Source: CAJCJE01 sp036494465
GTDB lineage: Bacteria; Actinomycetota; Actinomycetes; Mycobacteriales; Pseudonocardiaceae
Assembly: GCA_036494465.1 (NCBI GenBank)
Contig: DASXOJ010000176.1
Coordinates: forward strand, 20,662-84,661
Length of the DNA: 64,000 nt
Direction: 5' to 3'
The notes beneath the pieces were generated by a model. The model saw only the letters and a list, made by a program, of their open reading frames with translations. It was not told where the DNA came from and made no database searches. This document shows positions 9,170 through 19,146 of the stretch, piece after piece. The translations under genes and the position numbers were made by a program. Positions within the stretch are counted from its first letter, which is position 1; every line of letters begins with the position of its first letter.

Positions 9170-9309
9170 GATCGCTCTCCTACATCGGTGTACCGAGCGA
9201 ATAAGTTGCGGCGCGCAACATATCTCCGCGATACCCGCCGTAGGAAGGAGTGCATCGATTCAGCAGGACGCCGATCGGCGAAGATTAGACCATTGGGCGC
9301 AACGCGCGG

Positions 9310-9888
9310 TCAGGCCACCCGCTGCAACAGCACCTGCTCGATCAGGGCGACCAGCACGTCCTTCACGGATTCTCGTTCGCGCGCGTCGCAGTGGATCACC
9401 GGGATGCCGTCCGGCACGTCCAGCGCGTCGCGGACCTCGCCCAGTTCGTAGTGCTGCGCGTCGGGGAAGGTGTTCACCGCGACGATGAACGGGATGTCGT
9501 GCGTCTCGAAGTAGTCCAGGACCGGGTAGCAGTCCTCGATGCGCCGGGTGTCGGCCAGCACGACCGCACCGAGTGCGCCGTCGGACAGGTCGTCCCAGAG
9601 GAAGTCGAAGCGCTCCTGGCCGGGGGTGCCGAACAGGTACAGGATCAGCGACGGGTCGAGGGTGATCCGGCCGAAGTCCAGCGCGACCGTGGTCGTGGTC
9701 TTCGCCGGTAACAGGCTCGCGTCGTCGACGCCGACCGAGCGCTCGGTCATCGCGGCCTCGGTGACCAGCGGTTCGATCTCGGAGATCGCGCCGATGAAGG
9801 TGGTTTTGCCGACGCCGAAGCCGCCGCTGATCACGATCTTCGCCGCGGTCGGCACCCGGCGTGCGGTGCGTTCAGAGGGCCCGGACAA
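9310..9888 (-). CDS. cvnD: Conservon GTPase (CvnD-like)
   Basis: A small Ras-like GTPase of 192 residues and the last gene of a conservon. I place the start at the TTG at 9888, overlapping the end of the DUF742 gene by 17 bases; no ATG lies nearby and the family normally begins about 15 residues before the P-loop. Motifs: GGFGVGKTTFIG (G1), DFGRI and LFGTPGQERF (G3), and VNTFPD in place of NKxD, typical of this branch. Family members work with the roadblock and DUF742 partners at the membrane in G-protein-like signalling that affects development and secondary metabolism. Confidence 0.9.
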   Translation of the reverse strand: MSGPSERTARRVPTAAKIVISGGFGVGKTTFIGAISEIEPLVTEAAMTERSVGVDDASLLPAKTTTTVALDFGRITLDPSLILYLFGTPGQERFDFLWDDLSDGALGAVVLADTRRIEDCYPVLDYFETHDIPFIVAVNTFPDAQHYELGEVRDALDVPDGIPVIHCDARERESVKDVLVALIEQVLLQRVA

Positions 9889-10315
9889 GATCCCTGATCC
9901 TCTCGATCGTCTGCGTCGGTAGTTCGCTCGGTTCTCGTAGCGAAACATAGTTGCCGGTGTAGAGGTCGGCGATGAGCACCCTGGCAACGCCGATCGGCAC
10001 GTCCAGGCCGGAGGCGAGTTCGGCGACCGAGATCGGCTCCTGGGCCAGCTCGATCGCCCTGCGCTGTTCGAACTGCAACGGCGCCGACAGCGCGGCAGGC
10101 TGCGCGTAGACCATGGTTTCCAGCTTGAGCCCGTCGTGCAGGGGCAGGGTGCGGCCGCCGGTGACCATGAACGGCCTGATCAGCACGCCATCAGCTTCGA
10201 CGGCGTGTTCGGGCGCGTCCTGTTGTTCCTGGTCGTCGGAGTCGAACCAGGACTTCGGTTGGGTCGGCGGCAGCATCCTCGGATCGGGTAGCCGCAACGG
10301 GTCGCGCTCGGTCAT
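9872..10315 (-). CDS. cvnC: DUF742 protein (CvnC-like)
   Basis: A DUF742 protein of 147 residues. The family signature RPFMVTGGRT lies near residue 47, followed by a winged-helix-like part containing SVAELASGLDVPIGVARVLI. The N-terminal 40 residues are acidic and look disordered. It is the third conservon gene and shares a 4-bp ATGA overlap with the roadblock gene upstream, so translation is coupled. The biochemical role of DUF742 is not established; it is thought to link the GTPase to the sensor. Confidence 0.9.
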   Translation of the reverse strand: MTERDPLRLPDPRMLPPTQPKSWFDSDDQEQQDAPEHAVEADGVLIRPFMVTGGRTLPLHDGLKLETMVYAQPAALSAPLQFEQRRAIELAQEPISVAELASGLDVPIGVARVLIADLYTGNYVSLREPSELPTQTIERIRDLVRAL

Positions 10316-10737
10316 GGGGTCAACGATTCTCGCAGTTCGGTGATGAGGGCCGGGCTGAGCAGGCGGCCCGCGCGTTCGGCGAGCATCGCGATCTCGTAGC
10401 CGATCAGGCCGATGTCGCAGCCCTCGCCGGCCAGCACCGCGATGCAGCTGCCGTCGGCGATGGTGGAGACCAGCAGGAACCCGCGCTGCATCTCGATCAG
10501 CAGCAGCTTGAGGCCGTCGAAGTCGTAGTAGCGCGCGGCGCTGCGGGACAGGCTGGCCAGGCCGGAGGTGAGCGCGGCGAGCCGGTCGCCCGCGCTGCGG
10601 TCCAGGCCGGCCGACTTGGCGATCAGCAGACCGTCCGAGGAGACCACGACGGCGTCTCTGACCCCGTCGGTGTCGCGCACGAAGTTGTTGACCAGCCAGT
10701 GGAAACTGCGCGGGTCGGTGTTCAGGTCAGCGGTCAC
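10312..10737 (-). CDS. cvnB: Roadblock/LC7 protein (CvnB-like)
   Basis: A 141-residue roadblock/LC7 domain protein beginning FHWLVNNFVRDTDGVRDAVVVSSDGLL, the usual N-terminus of conservon B proteins. Roadblock folds act as GTPase regulators or scaffolds; the MglB/MglA pair of Myxococcus is the best-studied analogue. The gene overlaps the end of the kinase gene by 11 bases and the DUF742 start by 4, so the four genes form one transcript. Confidence 0.92.
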   Translation of the reverse strand: MTADLNTDPRSFHWLVNNFVRDTDGVRDAVVVSSDGLLIAKSAGLDRSAGDRLAALTSGLASLSRSAARYYDFDGLKLLLIEMQRGFLLVSTIADGSCIAVLAGEGCDIGLIGYEIAMLAERAGRLLSPALITELRESLTP

Positions 10738-13129
10738 TGGGTTCCTCCTCGCGGACTGCCGCGAGCTGTCCGCGTTGGTGTCCTTGTTGGAAGGCGGACA
10801 GCATGCTGCGCACCTGAGTCGGGGTGCGTTCGCCGGTCGCGCCGGTGGTCGGGGTCCTCGGCGCCGGTGCGGCCGGGGCGGGGGTCGTCTGTTGTGCTGC
10901 TCGCCTGCGGGACTGGCGTTTGACCAGGCCGTTCGGGGTGCGGGCCGGTTCGGCGGCCGGTGCTGCCGGAGTTTCGGTGCGGGTCGCCGGGATCGAGGGT
11001 GGCTCGACCGGCTCGGGTTCTGGCGCGCGCCGCGCCGGTTTCGGGGCGAGGGTCGCCTTCGGTTTCGCGACGGGCAGGGGCGGCGGGAGGGTCGACTCGT
11101 CGGCGAGCACGTCCGCCGGGAGCAGGATGCGCGCGGTCAGACCGGTGGTCGGCGATTCGGACAGGTCCACCCGCGCGCCGAGCCGGTTCGCCAACCGGCC
11201 GACCACGTAGTGGCCGAGGAAGCGGGTCGGGGCGACCAGGAAGTTCTCCTCGTCGCGCAGCCGGGCGCGGGCGGCGGCGAGGTCCGCAGGTGGCATGCCG
11301 ACGCCGTGGTCGACGACGACCAGCAGATACCGGTCTCCCATCCGCCTGCCGTAGACCTCGACCTCCAGCTCTGGCGATGAGAACTGCAGGCCGTTCTCGA
11401 CCAGCTCGGCGAGCATGTGCGCGGCGTCGGTGATCACCGATCCGGTGACGAACGCGGGGTCGACCCTGCGCAGCACCACCCGGCGATAATCCTCCACTTC
11501 GGACAGTGCGGCGCGGATGACGTCGGCGATCGGCAGCGGCTGCGACCACACCCGGGGGCTGGTCTGACCGACCAGCACCAGCACGCTCTCCGCGTTGCGG
11601 CGCATGCGGGTGGCCAGGTGGTCCAGCTCGAACATGTTGGCCAGCGCGGACGGGTCCAGTTCCTCCCGCTCGAACTCGCTGATCAGCGACAACTGCCTGC
11701 GGACCAGGTTCTGGTTGCGCCTGCCCAGGTTGGCCAGCGACGCGGTCGTGTTGCGCCGGATCAGGGCCTGCTCGGTGGCCAGTTTCAGCGCGGTGTCCTG
11801 GAGCCGGTCCAGCGCCTTGGCGAGCACCCTGATCTCGGTGGCGGCCTTGTCCGGTACCAGGTTGATCACCGGGCGGGCCAGCTCGCCGGGGTCGTCGCTC
11901 TGCAGCTTCGAGACCGCCGACGGCAGCCTGCGCACGGACATGTCGTTGGCGTCCCTGGCGAGCAGCCGGACCGGGTCGATCACCGACCGGGCCGCGCCGA
12001 TGACCAGCGCGATCATCACCGCGATGATCAACAACGCGAGCAGGGCCATCGCGCCCAGTTCCAGGCCCGCCCGGTTGCGCAGCTGGGTCGCGCGGGTCAG
12101 CACGTCGCCCCCGACGGTCTGCTGCGCGCTGCGCATGCCGTCGATGACCGTGGTCGTCGCGTTCCACCAACTCGCCGGGTCGACGCGGGTGGGCAGCTCG
12201 CCAGCCGCCGTGCTGACCGCCTCGTTCTCCAGGTTGGTCATCTCGCTCGCGTCCGGCGAGGAGAACGCGGCGGCGAGCGAGGTGTTCTCGGCGGGCGTCG
12301 CGTACCTGGCGTAGTCGGCGAGCGCGGCCGCCTTGCCACCGAGGACCCGCGCGAACTGCGGGTAACCGTCCTGCGGGAACCTGCCTGCCGCGAACACGCC
12401 CGCGAGCAGACCGGCCTCCTGCGCGGTGTACTCCTTGGCGTCCGCGAGCGCGTAGAGCGCCTGGAGGCCGTGTCGCAACGTCGGATCCGCGGCTTGGTCG
12501 AGACCGAGTTCGACGCCGTTGAGTGTGGCGATCGCCGTCGAGTAGAACCGGAAAGCGTTGGCGGGCTGGGCCAACCGGTCGTCCACGGTGGACCGCACCC
12601 CGGCGATGTCGTCCAGATCGGACAGCGCGGCGCGGACCTGGGTGGTGCCCGCGTCGGCGTTCTGCGCGACGGTGAGGATCTGGTTCAGTTCGCTCAGCGC
12701 GCGGTCGGTGCGCGGTCGCTGCGCGGCGAGTTGCGGGGCGAACGCCTGGTCGCCTTCGAGCAGGCCGTTGGTCAGGCCGCGCTCCTGCTGGAGTTCGTGC
12801 ACCGCCGCTTCGACGCTGAGCGTCACGTTGACGATGTGCGTGGTGGTCCGCGCCGTGCGGAACGTGCCGACCTGACCGCTGATGATGAACCCGAGCAGCA
12901 CCAGGACCAGCACCAGCGACACGCACAGGATGCGGATCAGCTTGCCGCGGATGGACCTCGGCCGCACCGCCGCGTCGAACAGCCGCATCGGGCCGCTGCT
13001 GCGGCGCAGCAGTTCCAGCGCCTCGTTGTCCGGAACACCGGTGACGGCCCGTGTCGATTGGGCTGGCGGCATCGCCGGGGGCGCGAAGATGGCGTGCTCG
13101 TCCTCCGGCGGTAGCCCCTGGTCGTGCAC
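10727..13129 (-). CDS. cvnA: Conservon sensor histidine kinase (CvnA-like) with nitrate/nitrite-sensor domain
   Basis: A membrane sensor kinase of about 800 residues. GGAGG at 13140-13144 supports the GTG at 13129 (or 13135). After a cytosolic N-terminus, a first membrane helix lies near residues 75-95. An extracytoplasmic NIT-type helical domain with VHELQQERGLTNGLLEG follows, then a second helix (LLALLIIAVMIALVIG), HAMP, a dimerisation helix, and a HATPase domain with ENGLQFSSPE and DHGVGMPP. The C-terminal 150 residues are a Pro/Arg-rich linker. Conservon kinases lack the usual phospho-acceptor His motif and may not use a response regulator. It heads the four-gene conservon. Confidence 0.9.
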   Translation of the reverse strand: MHDQGLPPEDEHAIFAPPAMPPAQSTRAVTGVPDNEALELLRRSSGPMRLFDAAVRPRSIRGKLIRILCVSLVLVLVLLGFIISGQVGTFRTARTTTHIVNVTLSVEAAVHELQQERGLTNGLLEGDQAFAPQLAAQRPRTDRALSELNQILTVAQNADAGTTQVRAALSDLDDIAGVRSTVDDRLAQPANAFRFYSTAIATLNGVELGLDQAADPTLRHGLQALYALADAKEYTAQEAGLLAGVFAAGRFPQDGYPQFARVLGGKAAALADYARYATPAENTSLAAAFSSPDASEMTNLENEAVSTAAGELPTRVDPASWWNATTTVIDGMRSAQQTVGGDVLTRATQLRNRAGLELGAMALLALLIIAVMIALVIGAARSVIDPVRLLARDANDMSVRRLPSAVSKLQSDDPGELARPVINLVPDKAATEIRVLAKALDRLQDTALKLATEQALIRRNTTASLANLGRRNQNLVRRQLSLISEFEREELDPSALANMFELDHLATRMRRNAESVLVLVGQTSPRVWSQPLPIADVIRAALSEVEDYRRVVLRRVDPAFVTGSVITDAAHMLAELVENGLQFSSPELEVEVYGRRMGDRYLLVVVDHGVGMPPADLAAARARLRDEENFLVAPTRFLGHYVVGRLANRLGARVDLSESPTTGLTARILLPADVLADESTLPPPLPVAKPKATLAPKPARRAPEPEPVEPPSIPATRTETPAAPAAEPARTPNGLVKRQSRRRAAQQTTPAPAAPAPRTPTTGATGERTPTQVRSMLSAFQQGHQRGQLAAVREEEPSDR

Positions 13130-13357
13130 GACCACAATTCCTCCGTTGCTGACCAGCGCCGATTCACGAATTCGGCAAATTGTCCCCCGTATGGACGCCG
13201 CGCATCCTATCGGTACTCCCGACGTCAAGGCCAGTGCTGTTCAGGTCGTTGACAGTACTTCCGAATACGGTGAAAAACGCAGCCGCAACCGGCGAGTTCA
13301 CGAATGTTTGTCGGCGATTCGCCGGGCTGCTAACGTCCTGCGGCACATGTACTGGGG

Positions 13358-14917
13358 ATGCAGGTAGCTATCGGCGCGGACGGGGTCGCAACGCACTGCC
13401 CGCACTGCGCGTTGCAGTGCGGTCTCACCGTCCTGCCTGAACCGGTGCCGACCGTCGTGCCGCGACCGTTCCCCACCAATTGCGGCGAGCTGTGTGACCA
13501 GGGCTGGAACGCGTTCGATGAGCCGGAAACCCAGCCAAGGCTGACGACTCCGCTGTTGCGGGTCGGCGCCGAACTGCTACCGGCCAATTGGCACACCGCA
13601 CTCGACGTGGCCGCCGCGCGGTTACACGCGCTGCGCGCATCGCACGGGTCGGCCGCGATCGGCGTGTCCGGGAGCGGCGCGCTGAGCAACGAGGCCGCCT
13701 ACCAGCTGGCCCGCTTCGCCCGGCTCGCGCTGGGCACCGACCGGCTCGCGTACCCCGGTCTCGGCGGTGTCGCGGCAGCGAGTGCCGTGGTGGAGCGCGC
13801 GTTCGGGCTCGATCGCGGGCTGCCGTTCCCGGTGAGCGACCTGCGCACCGCGGGCGCGGTCCTGTTGGCGGGCACGAACATCGCCGAGTCCATGCCGCCG
13901 TTGCTCAACCAGCTGCGCGGGGTGATGGACGCGGGCGGCCTGATCGTCATCGACCCGGCGCGCACGCCGACCGCGAAGCTCGCCGCGCTGCACCTGCGGC
14001 CGAGACCGGGTACCGATCCGGTGCTGACGCTGGGCTTGCTGCACTGCGTCGTGGCCGACGGGCTGCTGAAAAGATCCTATGTGGATGATCGGACGGCCGG
14101 CTTTGCCTCGGTGTGGCGCACTGCCCAGCACTGGTGGCCGGAGCGGGTGGAGCGGATCACCGGGGTGTCCGTCGCCGACCAGCGAACCTGCGCGCGGATG
14201 CTGGCTCGGGCGTCCGGCGCGTACGTGCTGACCGGGCGTGGCACGCACCGCCAACCGGCTGCTGCTACCGCGCTGACCGGATGGATCAACCTCAGCCTCG
14301 CGCTGGGCCTGCCCGGCTCGCCGGGTGCCGGGTTCGGTTGTGTGACCGGTCAGGGCAACGGCAGGGGTGTGTGGGAGCAGGGCCGGTTGCCAGGTGCGCG
14401 GGACGTCGACGACGTGCGCGGGCTGGTGGTGTTCGGCAGCCGGAAAGTCCGGCGCGAGCTGGATCTGCTGGTGGTCGCGGACACCGTGCTCTCCGAGACC
14501 GCCGCGGCTGCCGACATCGTGTTCCCGGTGACCCGCTGGGCGGAGAGCACCGGCACGGTCACCAACCTGGAAGGCCGGTTGTTGTTGCGGCACGGTGCTA
14601 TCCCACCGCCCGAAGGGGTGCGCCCGGATCTGGCTGTGTTACACGGAATCGCGATTCGACTCGGTCGGGCCGCCGCCGAGTTCCCGACCGACCCTGCCAC
14701 TGTGTTCGCCGCGCTCACCAGTGCGTCAGTTGGTGGTCGTGCGGATTATTCCGGGGCGAGCTACCCTCGCTTGATCAGCGGGCAAGCGCTGCACTGGCCG
14801 ATCTCGGGTCCCAGGCATCCTGGGACGCCTCGATTATTCCTGCACGGTTTCGCGCACGAGGACGGCCGGGCACGGTTCGGTGAAGTATTGCTGAATCGCG
14901 GTCGGAATTCACCGTGA
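13358..14917 (+). CDS. Truncated, active-site-depleted NarB/NasA-type molybdopterin oxidoreductase
   Basis: A 519-residue relative of assimilatory nitrate reductase. The Fe-S motif is kept: C14, C17, C21 and C46. GQGNGRG, RGLPFP and RWAESTGTVTNLEGR are typical of the NarB group. Three things are missing. The Lys after the last cluster Cys (usually CxKG) is Gln (CDQG). The segment aligned with the NarB Mo-ligand Cys (GRFCMSSA-type) reads GLGGVAAASA. The protein stops soon after GRARF, where family members add the C-terminal molybdopterin-binding domain; only 92 bases separate it from the next gene. It is probably a degenerate or repurposed paralogue. It is divergent from the conservon. Confidence 0.75.
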   Translation: MQVAIGADGVATHCPHCALQCGLTVLPEPVPTVVPRPFPTNCGELCDQGWNAFDEPETQPRLTTPLLRVGAELLPANWHTALDVAAARLHALRASHGSAAIGVSGSGALSNEAAYQLARFARLALGTDRLAYPGLGGVAAASAVVERAFGLDRGLPFPVSDLRTAGAVLLAGTNIAESMPPLLNQLRGVMDAGGLIVIDPARTPTAKLAALHLRPRPGTDPVLTLGLLHCVVADGLLKRSYVDDRTAGFASVWRTAQHWWPERVERITGVSVADQRTCARMLARASGAYVLTGRGTHRQPAAATALTGWINLSLALGLPGSPGAGFGCVTGQGNGRGVWEQGRLPGARDVDDVRGLVVFGSRKVRRELDLLVVADTVLSETAAAADIVFPVTRWAESTGTVTNLEGRLLLRHGAIPPPEGVRPDLAVLHGIAIRLGRAAAEFPTDPATVFAALTSASVGGRADYSGASYPRLISGQALHWPISGPRHPGTPRLFLHGFAHEDGRARFGEVLLNRGRNSP

Positions 14918-15009
14918 CTTCACTTTTCCGAATTATTCGCCGACATTGATGTCGAAAAATCCGCCGATCTGGGGTTACGTCAACGGCGTCGGCTCACCAA
15001 CATGGAGAT

Positions 15010-17580
15010 ATGCGGGCGGAGGGCAGTGAAACCGACGCGACCGAACCAACGGCGGTCGCCGACGTGGGCTGCGCGGAATGCGGTACGCCCTTGCCAGGTG
15101 GCAACGATCCGCAGCGGAAGTCGGCAGGCGGGCGCCCGGCGCGCTACTGCTCCAACGCTTGTCGGCAGCGCGCGTTCCGGCGCCGTGCCGCCGCCAAGGA
15201 GCAAGTTGCACCCGCGCCGGTGCGGCCATTGGTCGAACCACCGGCCGGGGTCACGCTGGTCACCGCGCTGGACAGTTTCGTTGGCCGCAAACAGGAACTG
15301 AGCCAGTTGCGGGCGGTGTCCCGCTCCGCGCGGCTGCTCACGTTGATCGGCCCGGCCGGAGTCGGTAAGACGCGGCTCGCCTGCGAACTGCTCGGCACCG
15401 CCAAAATTGCCGATGTGCGGTTCGTTTCACTCGCGGACGCCGCAGATGCGGATGCGCTGCATGCCAGAGTCGCATCGGCCACCGGATCCCGGGGCCGGGC
15501 AGGCGCGGCGGAACTGGCGCGGGCGATCGGTGCGAGTCAGCTGGTGCTGGTGCTGGACAGCTGCGAACGCGTCGCGCAGGAGTGCGCCGAACTCGTGGTC
15601 ACCCTGCTCGGCCGGTGCACCGGGCTGCGCGTGGTGGTGACCGCGCGCGAGGAACTGCGGGTGTCCGGCGAGGTGCTGTTCCGGGTGCCGACCCTGCCGC
15701 ACATCGAAACCAACACCCGCCAGGACCGGGGCGCGCCGGTCTATTCGGACGCGGTGCGACTGTTCGTGGAACGCGCGCGGGACAGCGACCCGGCCTTCGA
15801 GCTGACCATGGCGAACGCCCAGCTGGTCAACGACATCTGCCATCGGCTGGACGGGTTGCCGTTCGCGATCGAGCTGGCCGCGCGCAGGGTGCGCACCCTG
15901 CCGCTGACCTCGATCCTGGCCGGGCTCGTCGATGATCCGCTCGCCCTGCTGACCGACGGCAGCCGCACCGGCCCGGCCCGGCATCGCGATCTGCGCGCCG
16001 CGCTGGACTGGAGTTACGAGTGCCTGGAGCCCGCCGAGCAGGTGGTGTTCCGCCGGATCTCCGTGCTGGCAGCCGATTTCGGCGTGCCGATCGTGCTCGC
16101 CGCGTGCGGCGCGGACGTCGCGGGCGATGGCGAGATGCTGCGGTTGCTGTGTTCGCTCGCGGACAAGTCCATGCTGGCGCACGCCAAACCGGGCGACGAC
16201 GGGGAAGCGCGCTTCCACCAGTTGAGCCTGGTCAGCGCCTACGGCGTCGACAAGCTCAAGGCCGCAGGCGAACTCGCGGCGACCCGGGAGAGGCTGACCG
16301 GCTGGCTGGCCGGGTTGGCCGAACCGATCACCGAAAGCCTGTTCTACAACGGCGCCGACTTCAGCAAGCTGCACCACCAGCGCGAGGATCTGATCGACGC
16401 GGTCGAGCGCACCTCGGAAGACCCCGATCACCGCTACGTGCTGCTCGCGCTCGCGCTGGCCACGGTCTGGCGGCACCAGGACAAGATCACCGAGGGCCGC
16501 GCGGCGCTGGCCAAGGCGCTGGACCGGGTCGGCGACCCGGCCGACCGCGCCGAACTGCTGATCTCGTCAGGGTGGCTGGCCGCGTTGCAGGGTGACGTTG
16601 ACGAGGCACTGCACTTCACCGAGGAAGCGGTCCGGGTCGAGCGCGGCGAGGACGACCCGTTCCGGCTGGCCAAGGCGCTCGGCGCGGTCGCCACCACGCG
16701 CATGCTGCGGCACGAGGTCAGCGAGGCGATCGTGGCCTACCGGGAATGCCTGACCTACGCGGACCCGCTCGGTCAACCGCTGGACGTCGCGCTGTGCAGG
16801 CGCAACCTCGCCTGGGCGCTGTTCCAGCAGGGCGAGACCGAGGAGGCGACCGCGCTGGTCGCGGACGCGCTGCCGATCTACCGCCGCTCCGCGCCCAAGC
16901 CGATGCGCGGCGCGGTGCTGCACACCGCAGGCATGCTCCGGCTGGTCGACGGCGAGGTCGCGGCTGCCGAGATCGCGTTCGAGGAGGCGTTGCGCGGGGT
17001 CCCGAACAACGGCTACCAGGTGCCCAACCTGATCGAGGCGATCGGCCTGGTCGCGGTGCACCGCAACGAGTTCCACCGGGCGCGCTGTCTGTTCAGCGGT
17101 GCCGCGCAGGTGCGGCGCAGGCTCGGCATCGTGGCCGAACCGGCCTGGCAGAGCAGGATCAGCGAGGCCATCGACAACGCGGACCGCACGCTCGGCCGCA
17201 CCGCGAGCACGGAAGCGGTCGCGCTGGGCCGCCGGATGACCGTGGACAACCTGTTCGCGTACGCGTTGCGCGACGACAAGGACAGCAAGGACAGCAAGGA
17301 CGCCACCGCGGGCCGCAGCCGTAACGCCGGGCGGCAGACCGGGGTGCCGGACTACCCGCTGACCGCACGGGAGGCGCAGGTGGTGAGCCTGCTGGCCAGC
17401 GGCCTGACCAACCAGCAGATCGCCGAGAGGTTGCAGGTCTCGGTCAGTACGGTCAAGACCCACCTGTTGAGCATCCGCAACAAGCTCGGACTGCGTTACC
17501 GCACGCAGATCGCGGTGTGGGCGGCGGCGACCGCACCCGATTCGACCACCGATCCACGTACCGGACGGCACGTTTCGTAA
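15010..17580 (+). CDS. Large LuxR-family ATPase transcriptional regulator
   Basis: An 856-residue regulator with a three-part layout. An N-terminal zinc-ribbon-like stretch (CAECG ... YCSNACRQRAFRRR, residues 17-60) is followed by an NTPase module with Walker A GPAGVGKTRLA near residue 117 and Walker B LVLVLDSCERV. TPR-like helices come next, then a C-terminal LuxR HTH (PLTAREAQVVSLLASGLTNQ, about residues 780-840). It belongs to the AfsR/MalT-like STAND type, in which NTP binding and a helical sensor control DNA binding. Targets are unknown. The SBP, MBL and halogenase genes lie downstream on the same strand, so pathway control is possible but unproven. Confidence 0.88.
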   Translation: MRAEGSETDATEPTAVADVGCAECGTPLPGGNDPQRKSAGGRPARYCSNACRQRAFRRRAAAKEQVAPAPVRPLVEPPAGVTLVTALDSFVGRKQELSQLRAVSRSARLLTLIGPAGVGKTRLACELLGTAKIADVRFVSLADAADADALHARVASATGSRGRAGAAELARAIGASQLVLVLDSCERVAQECAELVVTLLGRCTGLRVVVTAREELRVSGEVLFRVPTLPHIETNTRQDRGAPVYSDAVRLFVERARDSDPAFELTMANAQLVNDICHRLDGLPFAIELAARRVRTLPLTSILAGLVDDPLALLTDGSRTGPARHRDLRAALDWSYECLEPAEQVVFRRISVLAADFGVPIVLAACGADVAGDGEMLRLLCSLADKSMLAHAKPGDDGEARFHQLSLVSAYGVDKLKAAGELAATRERLTGWLAGLAEPITESLFYNGADFSKLHHQREDLIDAVERTSEDPDHRYVLLALALATVWRHQDKITEGRAALAKALDRVGDPADRAELLISSGWLAALQGDVDEALHFTEEAVRVERGEDDPFRLAKALGAVATTRMLRHEVSEAIVAYRECLTYADPLGQPLDVALCRRNLAWALFQQGETEEATALVADALPIYRRSAPKPMRGAVLHTAGMLRLVDGEVAAAEIAFEEALRGVPNNGYQVPNLIEAIGLVAVHRNEFHRARCLFSGAAQVRRRLGIVAEPAWQSRISEAIDNADRTLGRTASTEAVALGRRMTVDNLFAYALRDDKDSKDSKDATAGRSRNAGRQTGVPDYPLTAREAQVVSLLASGLTNQQIAERLQVSVSTVKTHLLSIRNKLGLRYRTQIAVWAAATAPDSTTDPRTGRHVS

Positions 17581-17680
17581 CGCGGGACGACCTCGGTCGG
17601 CCGGTCGATGTGCCGCGACGAAACCCTCACGCACAATCACGGTCGGGCGACCCGGCCCACGTCGATAGGGGATCACGCGC

Positions 17681-19057
17681 ATGATGCCAACCGCGAGGCC
17701 GACCGGGCGCCGTGCGCTCGGGGCCTGCGCCATCGCCATGACCGTGACCCTGGCGATCGCCGGTTGTGCCGGTGCGGGCGGCAGCGGCGCGAGCGGCGGC
17801 AATCCAGGCGTGAGCAAGTCGAACTGCTTCCTGACCTCGACCAGCGCGCCCGCGCCGAACCACGGCGGCTCGTCGAGCGCGCCGGTGAGCATCTCGTTCA
17901 TGGAGACCATGGTCGGCGGCTCGCTCAAGCCGGCGCTGCAGACGTTGACCACCAGGTTCGAGCAGGCCAACCCGAACATCACCGTCGATCTCCAGCCATC
18001 GCCGGACTACGGCACGCTGGAGACCAACGAGCGCAACGCGGTCGGCGCGCACAAGGCGCCCACCATCGGTCAGGCATACGAGGGCGTTGTCGCGGACTTC
18101 GCGCGCAGCGGCGTGATCGACCCGCTGAACTCCTACGCGGGCAACGCAGCGTCCACTTTGTACAAAGGCGTGCAGGACGACCTGAAGCTCTGCGACGGCA
18201 ACACCTGGAGCTGGCCGATCTCCAAGAGCGTCTACGTGCAGTTCTACAACAAGAACATGCTCGCCGCCGCCGGTCAGCAGGTGCCGAAGACCTGGGACGA
18301 GTTCGCGACGACCGCGAAGGCGGTGTCGAAGAACGGGGTGACCGCGATCAGCATCGACCCGGGCGGGGTCGGTGACATCAGCGCGGGCGAGATCTGGCTG
18401 GAGAACCTGGCGCAGGCCAACGGCACCCCGGTCTTCGACAAGGACGGTCAGCCGCAGTTCAACAGCGCGGCAGCGGTGAAAGCCATGACCTACCTGGCCG
18501 ATCTGAAGAAGGCGGGCGCGCTGGCCACCGGCAAGGGCTACCCGGGTTCGACCGCCTTGGGCGCGCAGAAGGGCCTGTTCGACATCGTCTCGGTCGCCGG
18601 GTACAGCTACGAGCAGCAGGCAGCGGGCGGGCGGTTCACCCTCGGCGCCGCCGACCTGCCCACCGGTCCGGCCGGTGCGGCGAACCAGATGAGCGGCGGC
18701 AACCTGGTGATCTTCTCGCAGGCCAGCCCCGCGCAGAAGGCGGCGGCCTGGAAGTACCTGGCTTTCCTGAGCTCCGCGCAGTCGCAGGCGTACTGGTCCT
18801 CGACGACCGGGTACGTGCCGGTGACCCCGCAGGCGCTGCCGCTGATGACCGGCTTCACCGCGCAGAACCCGTGGATGATCACTGCCGCGAACGCGTTGCA
18901 GCACTCCGCAGGCAGCGTGCCTGCGCCCTGGGGCGACAAGACCCAGTACGAACTCGGAATCGCGCTGGCGAACGTGTTGCAGAGCGGCGCGGATCCCAAG
19001 AGCGCGCTGGACACCGCGCAGCGGGCCGCCGCCAAGGACGTGCAAGCGGCCAGCTAG
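17681..19057 (+). CDS. Orphan extracellular solute-binding lipoprotein (ABC sugar type)
   Basis: A lipoprotein of 458 residues; the lipobox LAIAGC ends near residue 28, followed by a Gly/Ser linker. The mature part resembles family 1 solute-binding proteins for sugars or glycerol phosphodiesters: NPNITVDLQPSPDYG, WSWPISKSVYVQFYN and AGYSYEQQAAGGRF. It would deliver a carbohydrate to an ABC importer, but no permease or ATPase gene lies nearby, so it must use components encoded elsewhere or serve as a sensor. It is preceded and followed by about 90-100 bases without genes. Confidence 0.85.
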   Translation: MMPTARPTGRRALGACAIAMTVTLAIAGCAGAGGSGASGGNPGVSKSNCFLTSTSAPAPNHGGSSSAPVSISFMETMVGGSLKPALQTLTTRFEQANPNITVDLQPSPDYGTLETNERNAVGAHKAPTIGQAYEGVVADFARSGVIDPLNSYAGNAASTLYKGVQDDLKLCDGNTWSWPISKSVYVQFYNKNMLAAAGQQVPKTWDEFATTAKAVSKNGVTAISIDPGGVGDISAGEIWLENLAQANGTPVFDKDGQPQFNSAAAVKAMTYLADLKKAGALATGKGYPGSTALGAQKGLFDIVSVAGYSYEQQAAGGRFTLGAADLPTGPAGAANQMSGGNLVIFSQASPAQKAAAWKYLAFLSSAQSQAYWSSTTGYVPVTPQALPLMTGFTAQNPWMITAANALQHSAGSVPAPWGDKTQYELGIALANVLQSGADPKSALDTAQRAAAKDVQAAS

Positions 19058-19146
19058 CTCTTCCCCGTTCTGCCACCTCCACCGGACACCGACTGATTTC
19101 GGCTGCCCGGCGCTGACCCCTACCCGCGGAAAGGCGGCCCTGACCC

